Assembly (NCBI GenBank): GCA_018896025.1 | Contig: JAHIND010000008.1 | Coordinates: 454,960-518,959, forward strand | Length of the DNA stretch: 64,000 nt | From: Pseudomonadota bacterium | GTDB taxonomy: Bacteria; Desulfobacterota; Desulfarculia; Desulfarculales; Desulfarculaceae | Direction: 5' to 3' | Part shown: piece by piece, positions 1-8,033 of the stretch | How the letters are laid out: the number at the start of each line of letters is the position of its first letter | Numbering within the stretch: position 1 is the stretch's first letter | Program-made: the position numbers and the translations under genes | The notes under the pieces: model-generated | The model's input: the letters and a program-made list of their open reading frames with translations, nothing else | Databases searched by the model: none | Told to the model about the DNA's origin: nothing

Positions 1-2
1 GT

Positions 3-179
3 CTGCCCGAGATACGCATGTTCATTTTCGCGGCCCTGGTGCTGCTGACCCTGCTGTTCATGCCCGAGGGGCTCATCCCCTGGGTGCGCGACAAGATAGA
101 GACCGAATGCCCCCGCTGCAAGGTGCGCAACGTTTTCAGCAGACACAGGTGCCGCATATGCGACGCCGCTTTGGACTAG
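3..179 (+). CDS. Branched-chain-type ABC transporter permease (LivM-like), C-terminal fragment with zinc-ribbon tail
   Basis: Only the last 58 residues are in the window; the gene begins upstream. A hydrophobic segment followed by LLFMPEGLIPW is the usual end of a LivM-family inner-membrane permease. The protein then continues into a charged tail with two CxxC knuckles (CPRC, 11 residues, CRIC), which resembles a zinc ribbon and is not usual in LivM. The acyl-CoA ligase, LivG and LivF genes follow on the same strand, so this permease most likely belongs to that importer. The family call rests on a short piece plus context. Confidence 0.7.
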   Translation: MPEIRMFIFAALVLLTLLFMPEGLIPWVRDKIETECPRCKVRNVFSRHRCRICDAALD

Positions 180-225
180 ACCACGGCAGGTCCTTATTCC
201 CCAGCAACGTGTGAGGTGAAATAGC

Positions 226-1938
226 ATGGATGCCAAAGAAGCCTACTTGTCCAAACCCTGGTTGCAGCATTACCCCCAGGACGTGCCCCCCGAAATGGAC
301 ATCCCCGTGGTTTCCATTCCGGAGATGTTCGATCAGGTGGTGGAAAAGTACGGCAATAAGACCTCGCTGATCTACTACGGCAAAAAGATCAGCTATCGGG
401 AGCTCAAGGAGCAGGCGGACCGTTTCGCCGCGGCCCTGAGCGGCCTGGGGATACAAAAGGGCGACCGGGTGGCCTTGTTCCTGCTCAACTGCCCCCAGTA
501 CGTCATAGCCTATATGGGCGCCTTGAAAGTGGGGGCGGTGGTCACTCCGGTGAGCCCGGTCTACACCAGCCAGGAGGTGCGCCACCAGCTCAGCGACAGC
601 GGGGCCAGGGTGGTGGTTTGCCAGGACATCCTCTACGACAAGGTGGCCGAGGCCGGGGTTGAACTGGACCAGGTGGTCATCACCGGGGTGGACGAGTACC
701 TGCCCAAGCTTAAGAAAATCTTCGCTAAGAAAATCATGGCCAAGGCTTACGGCGGCATGCACGTGCCCGACGAGGCCATGATCCAGCGCGACGGGCTGCT
801 GAAGTTTCAGGACATGATAAAGAAGGCGCCCGCCCAAGCGCCCCAGGTGAGCCTGGACCCCATGAACGACCTGGCCGCGCTGCCCTACACCGGCGGCACC
901 ACCGGCCTGCCCAAGGCGGCCATGCTCACCCACTACAACATCATTGCCTGCCAGGCCCAGGCCCTGTCCTTCTGGAGCAGCAAGTTCGAGGAGGGCAACG
1001 AGACGGTCATCGCCTTCCTGCCCATGTTCCACATCTACGGGCAGGTGGTGATCATGCTCACCAGCCTGGTCAACGGCTACACCATGGTGCTGTTCACCAC
1101 CCCGGACATGGACGAGATCCTGAACGCGGTGGAGCGCTACGACGCCTCGGGCTTCTACGGGGTGCCCACCCTGTACGAGTACCTGAAGGAATACGACAAG
1201 ACCGATCGGGTGGATTGGAAGCGCATCAAGGTAATCGTGTGCGGCGCGGACACTCTGCATGAGAGCACCGTGGAGGGCTGGGAGCGGCGCACCGGCAGCC
1301 ACATCACCGAGGGCTATGGCATGACCGAGACTGCGGCGGTGAGCCACACCAACCCCCTGCACCGGCCCAAGCGGGGCTCCTTCGGCATTCCCATCCCCAA
1401 TGTCACCGCCGCCATCCTGGAGGTGGACTCCAACGAGTTCGTGCCCGTGGGCGAGGTCGGGGAGATGGTGCTCAGCGGGCCCAACATCATGCGGGGATAC
1501 TGGCAGCGGCCAGACGACAACCGGGACACCATGATCGAGATGGAAGGCAAGACCTGGATGCGCACCGGTGACCTGGTGAGCATGGACGAGGAGGGCTACT
1601 TCCATTTCTTCGACCGCAAGCGGGACCTGATCAAGCACAAGGGCTACTCGGTGTTCGCCAAACATGTGGAGGAGGTGCTCTACAACCATCCCCAGGTCAA
1701 GGCCGCGGGAGTGGTGGGGGTGCCCGATCCCAAAGTGGGCCAGCTTATCAAGGCCTATGTGGTGTTGCAGGCCGAGGCACGGGGCAAGGTCTCCGAGGAG
1801 GATCTCATCGCCCATTGCAAGGCCGAGATGGCCCACTACAAGGTGCCCCAGATCATCGAATTCAGGGGTGAGCTGCCCAAGACCGACGTGGGCAAGGTCT
1901 CCCGCCGTGAGCTGCGCGAAGAGGCGGAGGAAAGCTAG
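226..1938 (+). CDS. Long-chain-type acyl-CoA ligase (AMP-forming)
   Basis: This 570-residue ANL-superfamily enzyme converts a carboxylic acid, ATP and CoA to the acyl-CoA. The P-loop YTGGTTGLPKAAMLTH, the GYGMTET motif, the TGDL motif and the C-terminal catalytic lysine region LPKTDVGKVSRREL are all present, so it should be active. A GAGGTGA ribosome-binding site precedes the ATG. It lies between a LivM-type permease and the two ATPases, with LivG starting two bases after its stop. That suggests the importer carries an acid that is activated on entry. The acid is unknown; a medium/long-chain or aryl-alkanoic acid is possible. Confidence 0.9.
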   Translation: MDAKEAYLSKPWLQHYPQDVPPEMDIPVVSIPEMFDQVVEKYGNKTSLIYYGKKISYRELKEQADRFAAALSGLGIQKGDRVALFLLNCPQYVIAYMGALKVGAVVTPVSPVYTSQEVRHQLSDSGARVVVCQDILYDKVAEAGVELDQVVITGVDEYLPKLKKIFAKKIMAKAYGGMHVPDEAMIQRDGLLKFQDMIKKAPAQAPQVSLDPMNDLAALPYTGGTTGLPKAAMLTHYNIIACQAQALSFWSSKFEEGNETVIAFLPMFHIYGQVVIMLTSLVNGYTMVLFTTPDMDEILNAVERYDASGFYGVPTLYEYLKEYDKTDRVDWKRIKVIVCGADTLHESTVEGWERRTGSHITEGYGMTETAAVSHTNPLHRPKRGSFGIPIPNVTAAILEVDSNEFVPVGEVGEMVLSGPNIMRGYWQRPDDNRDTMIEMEGKTWMRTGDLVSMDEEGYFHFFDRKRDLIKHKGYSVFAKHVEEVLYNHPQVKAAGVVGVPDPKVGQLIKAYVVLQAEARGKVSEEDLIAHCKAEMAHYKVPQIIEFRGELPKTDVGKVSRRELREEAEES

Positions 1939-1940
1939 TC

Positions 1941-2708
1941 ATGGCCCAGCCCTTCTTGGAGATTAGCGGCCTGCACAAGGACTTCGGAGGCCTCACCGCC
2001 ACCAACGAGGTCAGCTTCAGCATGGGCCGCGACGAAATAGTCGGGCTCATCGGACCCAACGGGGCGGGCAAGACCACCCTGGTGCGCCTGATCAGCGGCA
2101 TCCTGCGCCCCGACCGGGGCAAAATCCGCTTCAAGGGCAAGAACATCACCGGCAAGAAGACCTGGGACATCGTGAACATGGGCATCGCCTGCACCTTCCA
2201 GAACATGCGCCCCTTCCGCCGTTTGCCCATCATTGCCAACGTGATGGTCTCCTGCCTGAGCCCCCGGGCCATGAAGCGCGGCGAGTGGGTCAAGAAGGTG
2301 GAGGCCAAGGCCATGGACGCCCTGGAGTTCGCGGGCATCTCGGACATGGCCCTGGAAAAGGCCTCCACCCTGTCCCAGGGAGACCTGAAGCGCCTGGAAG
2401 TGGCCCGGGCCGTGGCCACCGAGCCGGAGCTGCTCTTGTTGGACGAGCCCTTCGGCGGCTTGAGCCCGGCGGAAACCGACCTGATGGCCAAGTCCATCGC
2501 CCGGCTGCACAAGGGAGGCCGTTTTGGCCGGCTGCACAGCGAGGGCCCGGCCATGATCATCATCGAGCACAAGCTGGCCCAGCTTATGAAGATCGTGGAC
2601 CGCATCATAGTTTTGGACTTCGGAACCATCATCGCCGACGGCACGCCGGAGAAAATCGTGGCCAATCCCGAGGTGATCGAGGCCTATCTGGGAGAGGGAG
2701 GGGTCTAA
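1941..2708 (+). CDS. livG: Branched-chain-type ABC transporter ATP-binding protein LivG
   Basis: A 255-residue cytoplasmic ATPase of a Liv/urea-type importer. It shows Walker A GPNGAGKTT, signature LSQGDLKRLEVARA, Walker B LLLLDEPF and the switch histidine in IIIEHK. The C-terminal YLGEG is typical of LivG. A short insertion (KGGRFGRLHSEG) lies between Walker B and the H-loop. It begins two bases after the ligase stop and abuts livF, so the three genes are one operon. The substrate may be an organic acid rather than an amino acid, given the ligase. Confidence 0.92.
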   Translation: MAQPFLEISGLHKDFGGLTATNEVSFSMGRDEIVGLIGPNGAGKTTLVRLISGILRPDRGKIRFKGKNITGKKTWDIVNMGIACTFQNMRPFRRLPIIANVMVSCLSPRAMKRGEWVKKVEAKAMDALEFAGISDMALEKASTLSQGDLKRLEVARAVATEPELLLLDEPFGGLSPAETDLMAKSIARLHKGGRFGRLHSEGPAMIIIEHKLAQLMKIVDRIIVLDFGTIIADGTPEKIVANPEVIEAYLGEGGV

Positions 2709-3458
2709 GTGCTTCTTGAGGTTGCCAACCTGACGGTCTCTTACGACAAGGCCATGCTTATCAACGACCTGAGCATGTCGGTGGACGAAGGCGAGCTGGT
2801 AAGCCTGGTGGGCCCCAACGGCGCGGGCAAGACCACCCTGCTCAGGGCGGTCACCGGCCTGGTGGCCTGGGAAAAGATGACCCTCAGGGGCACCGCCGGA
2901 GGCGATGTGACCCTCAAGGGGCGCATCAGCTTCGACGGCAAGGCCATAGAAAAGACCCCGGCCCACGAGATCGTGCGCATGGGGCTGGTGCACTGCCCGG
3001 AACGGCGGCGGCCCTTCCGGGAGATGAGCGTCATCGAAAACCTTATGGCCGGGGCCTACCTGCACCCGGACAAAACCCAGACCCAGGTCGACCTGGAGAT
3101 GGTCTACAAGCTTTTCCCGGTTCTGGAAAAGCGCACCCGGCAGGTGTCGGGCACCCTGTCCGGTGGTGAGCAGCAGATGCTGGCCGTGGGACGGGCCCTG
3201 ATGTCGCGGCCCAAGCTGCTTTGCATCGACGAGCCATCCACCGGATTGGCCCCTCTGATGCGCAAGGAGGTTTTCAACAAGATTGAGCAGATTCGCGACA
3301 TGGGCATAACCATCCTCTTGGTGGAGCAGGAAGTGGGCACGGTGTTCAAGATGGCCACCCGCAACTACGTGCTTTCCTCGGGCAAGATCATCGCCCAGGG
3401 CAAGGGCGAGGATCTGCTGGAGGACGAGGTTATTCGCAAGACCTACCTGGGGCTGTAG
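2709..3458 (+). CDS. livF: Branched-chain-type ABC transporter ATP-binding protein LivF
   Basis: A 249-residue partner ATPase of the preceding LivG. Walker A is GPNGAGKTTLLRAV, the signature is LSGGEQQMLAVGRAL and Walker B is LLCIDEPST. It starts at GTG directly after the livG stop, so translation is probably coupled. It closes the first Liv operon; an approximately 150-base gap separates it from the next gene. Confidence 0.92.
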   Translation: MLLEVANLTVSYDKAMLINDLSMSVDEGELVSLVGPNGAGKTTLLRAVTGLVAWEKMTLRGTAGGDVTLKGRISFDGKAIEKTPAHEIVRMGLVHCPERRRPFREMSVIENLMAGAYLHPDKTQTQVDLEMVYKLFPVLEKRTRQVSGTLSGGEQQMLAVGRALMSRPKLLCIDEPSTGLAPLMRKEVFNKIEQIRDMGITILLVEQEVGTVFKMATRNYVLSSGKIIAQGKGEDLLEDEVIRKTYLGL

Positions 3459-3580
3459 GGGCGCCGTCGGCGCGGGCCCCGGTGCCTATATCACGAGAGA
3501 CAAAGACTGATTGCGCTGTGCGCTCTATACCTGTAGCATGGCATAACGTATAGCGTAGATAAACGATAAATGTAAAACGG

Positions 3581-3598
3581 CGGCCCGGCAGCGGGCCG
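3581..3598 (+). promoter_or_regulatory. GC hairpin just upstream of an acyl-CoA dehydrogenase start
   Basis: CGGCCCG and CGGGCCG form a 7-bp stem with a GCAG loop ending 11 bases before the ATG at 3610, next to the GGGGAGA ribosome-binding site. It could limit access of the ribosome, or be chance in GC-rich DNA. Confidence 0.35.
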
Positions 3599-3609
3599 GG
3601 GAGACAAAC

Positions 3610-5430
3610 ATGGGCGTCAACTACTTCCGCCGGGACGGCCGGGACAGCAAGTTCGTGCTTCTGGAGCACCTGGGCGTGGACCGGCTTCTGAGCTATGAGC
3701 CTTACAAGGATTTTTCGGCCGACGACTTCGCCATGATCATCGACGAGGCACTCAAGGTGGGCAGGGAGGTGATGGGCCCGGCCTTGCAGGACGGCGACCG
3801 CATCGGCTGCACCTATGAAGGCGGCAAAGTGACCACCCCGGACGCCATCAAGGAATGCTGGCGGGTGCTCAACGAGAACGGCTGGCCCGCGGCCACCTAC
3901 AACCCCGAGTTCGGGGGCCAGGGCCTGCCCGAAATAGTGGGCGGCCTGGTGGGCGAGATCTTCAATGGGGCCAACATGGCCGTGATGACCTACTCCGGGC
4001 TCATGGTGGGCAACGGCCACCTCATCGAGGACTTCGGCACCGACCAGGACCGGGCCATGTTTTTGGAGAATATGTACACCGGGGTGTGGGGGGGCACCAT
4101 GTGCCTCACCGAGCCGGACGCCGGTTCGGACGTGGGCGCGCTGCGCACCAAGGCCACGCCGGGTGCCGACGCGGACGATCCGCGCATTTACAAGATCGAG
4201 GGGGTCAAGCGCTTCATCACCTGCGGGGAGCATGACCTCACCGAGAACATCATCCACCTGGTTTTGGCCCGCATCGAGGGCGGCCCCTCGGGCACCAAGG
4301 GGGTGAGCCTGTTCATCGTGCCCAAGATTTGGGTGAACCCGGACGGCAGCATGGACCAACCCAACGACGTGTTCTGCGCGGGTATCGAGCACAAAATGGG
4401 CATCCATGGCTCCAGCACCTGCACCTTGAACTTTGGGGAGCAGGGCAAGTGCCGGGGCATCCTTCTGGGTGAGCCCCACAGCGGCATGGCCAAGATGTTC
4501 CAGATGATGAACCATGCCCGTCTGGGCTGCGGCATCCAGGCGGCCGGGGCCACGGCCAGTGCCTATGACACCGCCCGAATCTACGCCAAGGAGCGGGTGC
4601 AGGGCGCGCCGCTCACCGATCGCCACGGCCCGGCGGTTCCCATCATCCAGCACGAGGACGTGCGCCGCATGCTCATGAACCTCAAGGCGGGCTCCGAGGC
4701 CATGCGGGTGTTCATAGCTTATCTGCTGCTGCACTCGGACGTGGCCAAGCACGACCCGGACGAGGCGGTGCGCCAAAAGGCCCAGGCCCGGGTGGACATC
4801 CTCACCCCACTGGTGAAGGCCTACCCGCCGGACCTGGGCTACGTGCTCATCCGCGACGCCATCCAGGTCCTGGGCGGGGCGGGCTATTGCAGCGACTTCC
4901 CGGTGGAGCAGTACGCCAGGGACATCAAGATCCTGTCCATCTGGGAGGGCACCAACTACATCCAGTCCCTGGACCTGGTGGGCCGCAAGATTGGCGCCCA
5001 GGGCGGCAAGGTGTTCCAGGAGTGGGTGGGCGAGCTGATGGCTTTTGCCAAGGAAAACGAGGCGGACCAGGACTTCCAGGCCGACTTCAAGCTGCTGGGC
5101 CAGGCGGTGGGCATGGTGGCGGATTTCGCCCAACGCTTTGCCGGGTACTTCAAACAAGGCCGCATCTCCCTGGTGCCTATGTTCGCCACCAGGTTCCTGG
5201 ATTGTTTCGCCGAGGCGGTGCTGGCCAAGCTGATGCTGGAGCAGGGGCTCATTGCCCGCGCCAAGCTGGCCGAGGTGGAACCGGGCTCCTCGGACGGTGT
5301 GTTCTACCAGGGCAAGGTGGCCACGGCCAAGTTCTTCTGCCGCAACATCCTGACCAACGTTTTCGGCCGCTATGCCTCCCTGAAGACCGAAGACCTATCG
5401 GCCATGGAGATACCGGAAGAAGCCTTCTAG
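3610..5430 (+). CDS. Long acyl-CoA dehydrogenase (FadE5/DmdC-like, with C-terminal extension)
   Basis: A 606-residue FAD enzyme oxidising an acyl-CoA to the 2-enoyl-CoA and passing electrons to ETF. It is about 200 residues longer than MCAD-type enzymes. The extra C-terminal helical domain is typical of FadE5 and of DmdC (3-methylmercaptopropionyl-CoA dehydrogenase). CLTEPDAGSDVG is the FAD/substrate-loop motif, and the catalytic glutamate lies in SIWEGTNYIQ. It follows the ligase-Liv operon and is closed by a terminator, so it probably handles the acyl-CoA made by that ligase. Substrate length is unknown. Confidence 0.88.
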   Translation: MGVNYFRRDGRDSKFVLLEHLGVDRLLSYEPYKDFSADDFAMIIDEALKVGREVMGPALQDGDRIGCTYEGGKVTTPDAIKECWRVLNENGWPAATYNPEFGGQGLPEIVGGLVGEIFNGANMAVMTYSGLMVGNGHLIEDFGTDQDRAMFLENMYTGVWGGTMCLTEPDAGSDVGALRTKATPGADADDPRIYKIEGVKRFITCGEHDLTENIIHLVLARIEGGPSGTKGVSLFIVPKIWVNPDGSMDQPNDVFCAGIEHKMGIHGSSTCTLNFGEQGKCRGILLGEPHSGMAKMFQMMNHARLGCGIQAAGATASAYDTARIYAKERVQGAPLTDRHGPAVPIIQHEDVRRMLMNLKAGSEAMRVFIAYLLLHSDVAKHDPDEAVRQKAQARVDILTPLVKAYPPDLGYVLIRDAIQVLGGAGYCSDFPVEQYARDIKILSIWEGTNYIQSLDLVGRKIGAQGGKVFQEWVGELMAFAKENEADQDFQADFKLLGQAVGMVADFAQRFAGYFKQGRISLVPMFATRFLDCFAEAVLAKLMLEQGLIARAKLAEVEPGSSDGVFYQGKVATAKFFCRNILTNVFGRYASLKTEDLSAMEIPEEAF

Positions 5431-5454
5431 AAAACTCGTCAGCAAACGAGCGGG

Positions 5455-5490
5455 GCAGGGGACGGCTGGGGTCGTTCCCTGCTTCTTTTT
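5455..5490 (+). terminator. Rho-independent terminator after the FadE5-like gene
   Basis: GCAGGGGACG pairs with CGTTCCCTGC (one G-T wobble) around an 8-base loop, followed by TTCTTTTT. It sits 25 bases after the stop codon. Confidence 0.8.
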
Positions 5491-5615
5491 GGAGGCGGCG
5501 GGGATGATAACCGGCCTGCGGCCAGGGCTATTGCCAGAGACGCAAGGATGGGGATGTGGTGGTAAACTTACACCGGAGAATTACAGTGATATTAGCGCAC
5601 CAGCGACGGTGAGAC

Positions 5616-6455
5616 ATGAACCCCGAGCCTGCCATAAGCCACATCCTTCCCAAATCGAGCCTAAGCGGCTTGAGGGTGCTCATCCGCGGCGCGGGCGAGA
5701 TGGCCAGCGGTGCGGCCTACCGTCTGGCCCATGCGGGCTTCCACGTATTGATGACCGAGATAAGCCGCCCCCTGGCGGTGCGCCGGGCGGTGAGCTACTG
5801 CGAGGCAGTCTACGACGGCAGCAAGATCGTGGAGGGGCGCACTGCCCGGCTCATCCAGAGCCCGGAGGAGGCCGAGGAGCTTTGGACCCGGGCGGAGCTG
5901 CCGGTGATCGTCGATCCTCACATGACCTGCCGGGCGGCGATCAGGCCCATGGTCATCGTGGACGCCCTGGTGGCCAAGCGCAACACCGGGCTCACCAAGG
6001 GCATGGCTCCCTTGACCATTGGCCTGGGGCCGGGCTTTCACGCCCCGGACCAGGTGGATCTGGCCATCGAGACCAACCGGGGCCACAACCTGGGGCGCTT
6101 GATCAGCCTGGGCTCGCCCGAGCCCAACACCGGAGTGCCGGGCAACATCGCGGGCTACACCTCCCAGCGGGTGTTGCGTTCGCCGGCCGCCGGGGTGTTC
6201 GAGACGGATCTGGACCTGGGAGAGAGGGTGCGGGCAGGGCAGGTGGTGGCGCGGGTTAGCGGTCAGGCCGTGGAGGCCAAGGTGGAGGGCATCCTGCGTG
6301 GCCTCTTGCGCCCCGGCGCCGAGGTGATCCCCGGCACTAAGGTTGGCGACGTGGACCCCAGGGGGCAGATCGAGTATCTGCACACCATCAGCGAAAAGGC
6401 CAGGGCGCTGGGCGGCTCGGTGCTGGAAGGCATCATGGCCGCCTTCAACCGCTAG
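5616..6455 (+). CDS. yqeB: YqeB-like (EF2563 family) selenium-dependent molybdenum hydroxylase system protein
   Basis: A 279-residue protein with an N-terminal Rossmann-like segment (LIRGAGEMASGAAYRLA, residues 20-36), a middle part containing GLGPGFHAP, and a C-terminal biotinyl/lipoyl-like fold (RSPAAGVFE onward) with no attachment lysine motif. This layout matches the EF2563/YqeB family. That family is known from genomic association with selenium-dependent molybdenum hydroxylases; its exact reaction is not established. It stands alone here: no SelD, YqeC, MocA or hydroxylase genes are adjacent. The ATG is preceded by GGTGAG. Confidence 0.8.
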   Translation: MNPEPAISHILPKSSLSGLRVLIRGAGEMASGAAYRLAHAGFHVLMTEISRPLAVRRAVSYCEAVYDGSKIVEGRTARLIQSPEEAEELWTRAELPVIVDPHMTCRAAIRPMVIVDALVAKRNTGLTKGMAPLTIGLGPGFHAPDQVDLAIETNRGHNLGRLISLGSPEPNTGVPGNIAGYTSQRVLRSPAAGVFETDLDLGERVRAGQVVARVSGQAVEAKVEGILRGLLRPGAEVIPGTKVGDVDPRGQIEYLHTISEKARALGGSVLEGIMAAFNR

Positions 6456-6542
6456 GCCAGGCCGAGCGGCCAAGACGCCGCCCAAGCCAAGAATTTCCAG
6501 ACAAAGTAGAACTTACAGGACGGGCCGCGGGCGCCCCACGGG

Positions 6543-7250
6543 CTAGTCCAGGCTCAGGTCGGTCTGCTGTTCCGCTTGCAGGCTGCTGACCACCCGATCC
6601 ATGCCTTGGGCGATGTGGTGGCGGATTGCGGCCAGGGCCTTGTCCACGTCCCTTTGGCGAAGCGCCTCCAAGAGGTTGCGGTGCTCCTCGGCCACCTCCT
6701 TGATGCGGTTGCTGCCCAGATATTCCGGCCGGTAGCGCAGGTACAGCTTCTCAAAAATCTCCTGCAGCATGTGGCAGATGATGTCGTTGCCGGAAAAGCT
6801 GGCGATCTTTAGGTGGAACTGGGCGTCCAGCAGGATAAGGCGGCGGCCCACCAGGTTCTTGGCCTCGCTGCGCTGGAGGCTGAAAGCCTCCTTGATCTCG
6901 TCGAAGTTCTTGGCGGTCATGTTTTCGATGACCGTGGGCAGGATGTACAGCTCCAAAGCCTCGCGGGCCATGTAAAGCTGCCTGGCGTCCTCTTCGGTGA
7001 TCTCGCTGACGAAGTAACCCTTGTTGGGCACGTAGGTGACGAAGTTGGATGCCTCCAGGCGGTTTAGGGCCTGGATCACCGGGGTGATGCTGATGTCCAG
7101 CCGCTTGGCCAGGTCGTTGCTGATGATTTTTTGGCCAGGTGCGAACTGGTTGAGGTAGATCATCTTTTTTACTTTTTGATAGGCTTCCTCAATGGCCAGG
7201 CCTCTCCGGTTGCCGTTCTTGGGACTGGCCTTCTTGGGTGCTTTCGCCAC
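6543..7250 (-). CDS. GntR-family (FCD domain) transcriptional regulator, paralogue 1
   Basis: A 235-residue regulator with an N-terminal winged helix (residues ~20-90) and a C-terminal all-helical FCD ligand domain (RYRPEYLGSN is shared with the paralogues). I chose the GTG at 7250 because GGGAG lies 8 bases upstream and the remaining N-terminus aligns with the paralogues starting at 14144 and 27834; a longer frame opens at 7322. The recognition-helix region reads TPVIQALNRLE, exactly as in those two paralogues. It is divergent from livJ across a 0.8-kb gap holding two palindromes, which are its likely operators. The ligand is probably a carboxylic acid or CoA ester. Confidence 0.88.
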   Translation of the reverse strand: MAKAPKKASPKNGNRRGLAIEEAYQKVKKMIYLNQFAPGQKIISNDLAKRLDISITPVIQALNRLEASNFVTYVPNKGYFVSEITEEDARQLYMAREALELYILPTVIENMTAKNFDEIKEAFSLQRSEAKNLVGRRLILLDAQFHLKIASFSGNDIICHMLQEIFEKLYLRYRPEYLGSNRIKEVAEEHRNLLEALRQRDVDKALAAIRHHIAQGMDRVVSSLQAEQQTDLSLD

Positions 7251-7717
7251 GTACGCATCTCCCTCAGTGCAAATGACCTCTAAAGGGGCAGAGGAATGAC
7301 TTTTGGTTGAAGTTGCCCCCACTTGGGTTCGGACTCATAACCTGCATGCGGCGCAATGGCGGGACGTGGCTTGCAATGGTGAGTCGGCGCAGCCTGTCAG
7401 TTAATAGCTTCACCCAAAAACCAGGGGCCTTTGCGACCTGGAGGCCGAACATATCCACTAACAATATCTGGGATAACACGCTATTGCAATAAAGCCAAAC
7501 TCTTAGTGGTCATTTTGACGGACCGGCACACGAATTTCCGCCTGGGTCAAAACCGTGTTCCGCCTGTCAAGCCTGCTTGGAACCCCGCTTATCGGGGATT
7601 TTCTCGGGACGGGGGAGGACATTAGTAAGGCTGAGTGAGGCGCGCAGTCTTGTTATTGACTAATTGTCGACAAGAGAAATATATTAATGGCGTTTCTATG
7701 AGAGGCTAGCGTGTTTT

Positions 7718-7734
7718 GTAACGCATTGCGTTAC
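7718..7734. promoter_or_regulatory. Perfect 17-base palindrome, upstream operator of livJ
   Basis: GTAACGCATTGCGTTAC is an 8-1-8 inverted repeat. Its centre is 46 bases before the -35 element and 105 bases (about ten helical turns) from the second copy. It is the size and type of a GntR dimer site; its assignment to the adjacent GntR is inference. Confidence 0.75.
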
Positions 7735-7771
7735 TGAGTTGCATTTTTTTGTGACTTTCCTCAAATAACTC

Positions 7772-7801
7772 TTGACCCGGTCAAATATAATTAATTATAA
7801 A
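7772..7801 (+). promoter_or_regulatory. Sigma-70-type promoter of the livJHMGF operon
   Basis: TTGACC (7772-7777) and TATAAA (7796-7801) are separated by 18 bases. The surrounding block (CAAATAAC before the -35, AATTAATTATAAA at the -10) recurs almost unchanged upstream of the alcohol dehydrogenase at 39959. Confidence 0.7.
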
Positions 7802-7822
7802 ATATATAAATTAAATTAAGTA

Positions 7823-7839
7823 GTAACGCAATGCGTTAG
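7823..7839. promoter_or_regulatory. Second palindrome, downstream operator of livJ
   Basis: GTAACGCAATGCGTTAG contains a perfect 7-1-7 inverted repeat (TAACGCA/TGCGTTA) and matches the upstream copy at 15 of 17 positions. It lies just downstream of the predicted transcription start, a repressor position. Confidence 0.72.
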
Positions 7840-8033
7840 CTGTGAAACTTCAGCAAGATATGCGCAGGCCCTGATCGTCGAAACCTTGGTGGGAGGTGAC
7901 CGCTAAACGCTAAATCGGACTATTGTCCGCTAAATATTTTCGGAGTCCGGGCGCATCCAATCAGAGTGATCAGCATAGTTGAACCGCCCAAACCAACCGC
8001 CGTAACGTTTTGTACTCTAAGGGAGGAGTATTT

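Larger units (their letters stand above)
7251..8033. promoter_or_regulatory. 783-base divergent regulatory region between gntR and livJ
   Basis: No credible gene is present; the short frames here lack family features. The right third (7700-7860) is AT-rich and holds the livJ promoter and two palindromes, annotated separately. A small CCCCG/CGGGG hairpin lies near 7584-7598. I see no clear function in 7300-7560. Confidence 0.7.

Noticed and set aside
3430..5157. 575-codon open frame on the minus strand
   Set aside because: It is antisense to the clear FadE5-like gene; low-complexity composition and no motifs.
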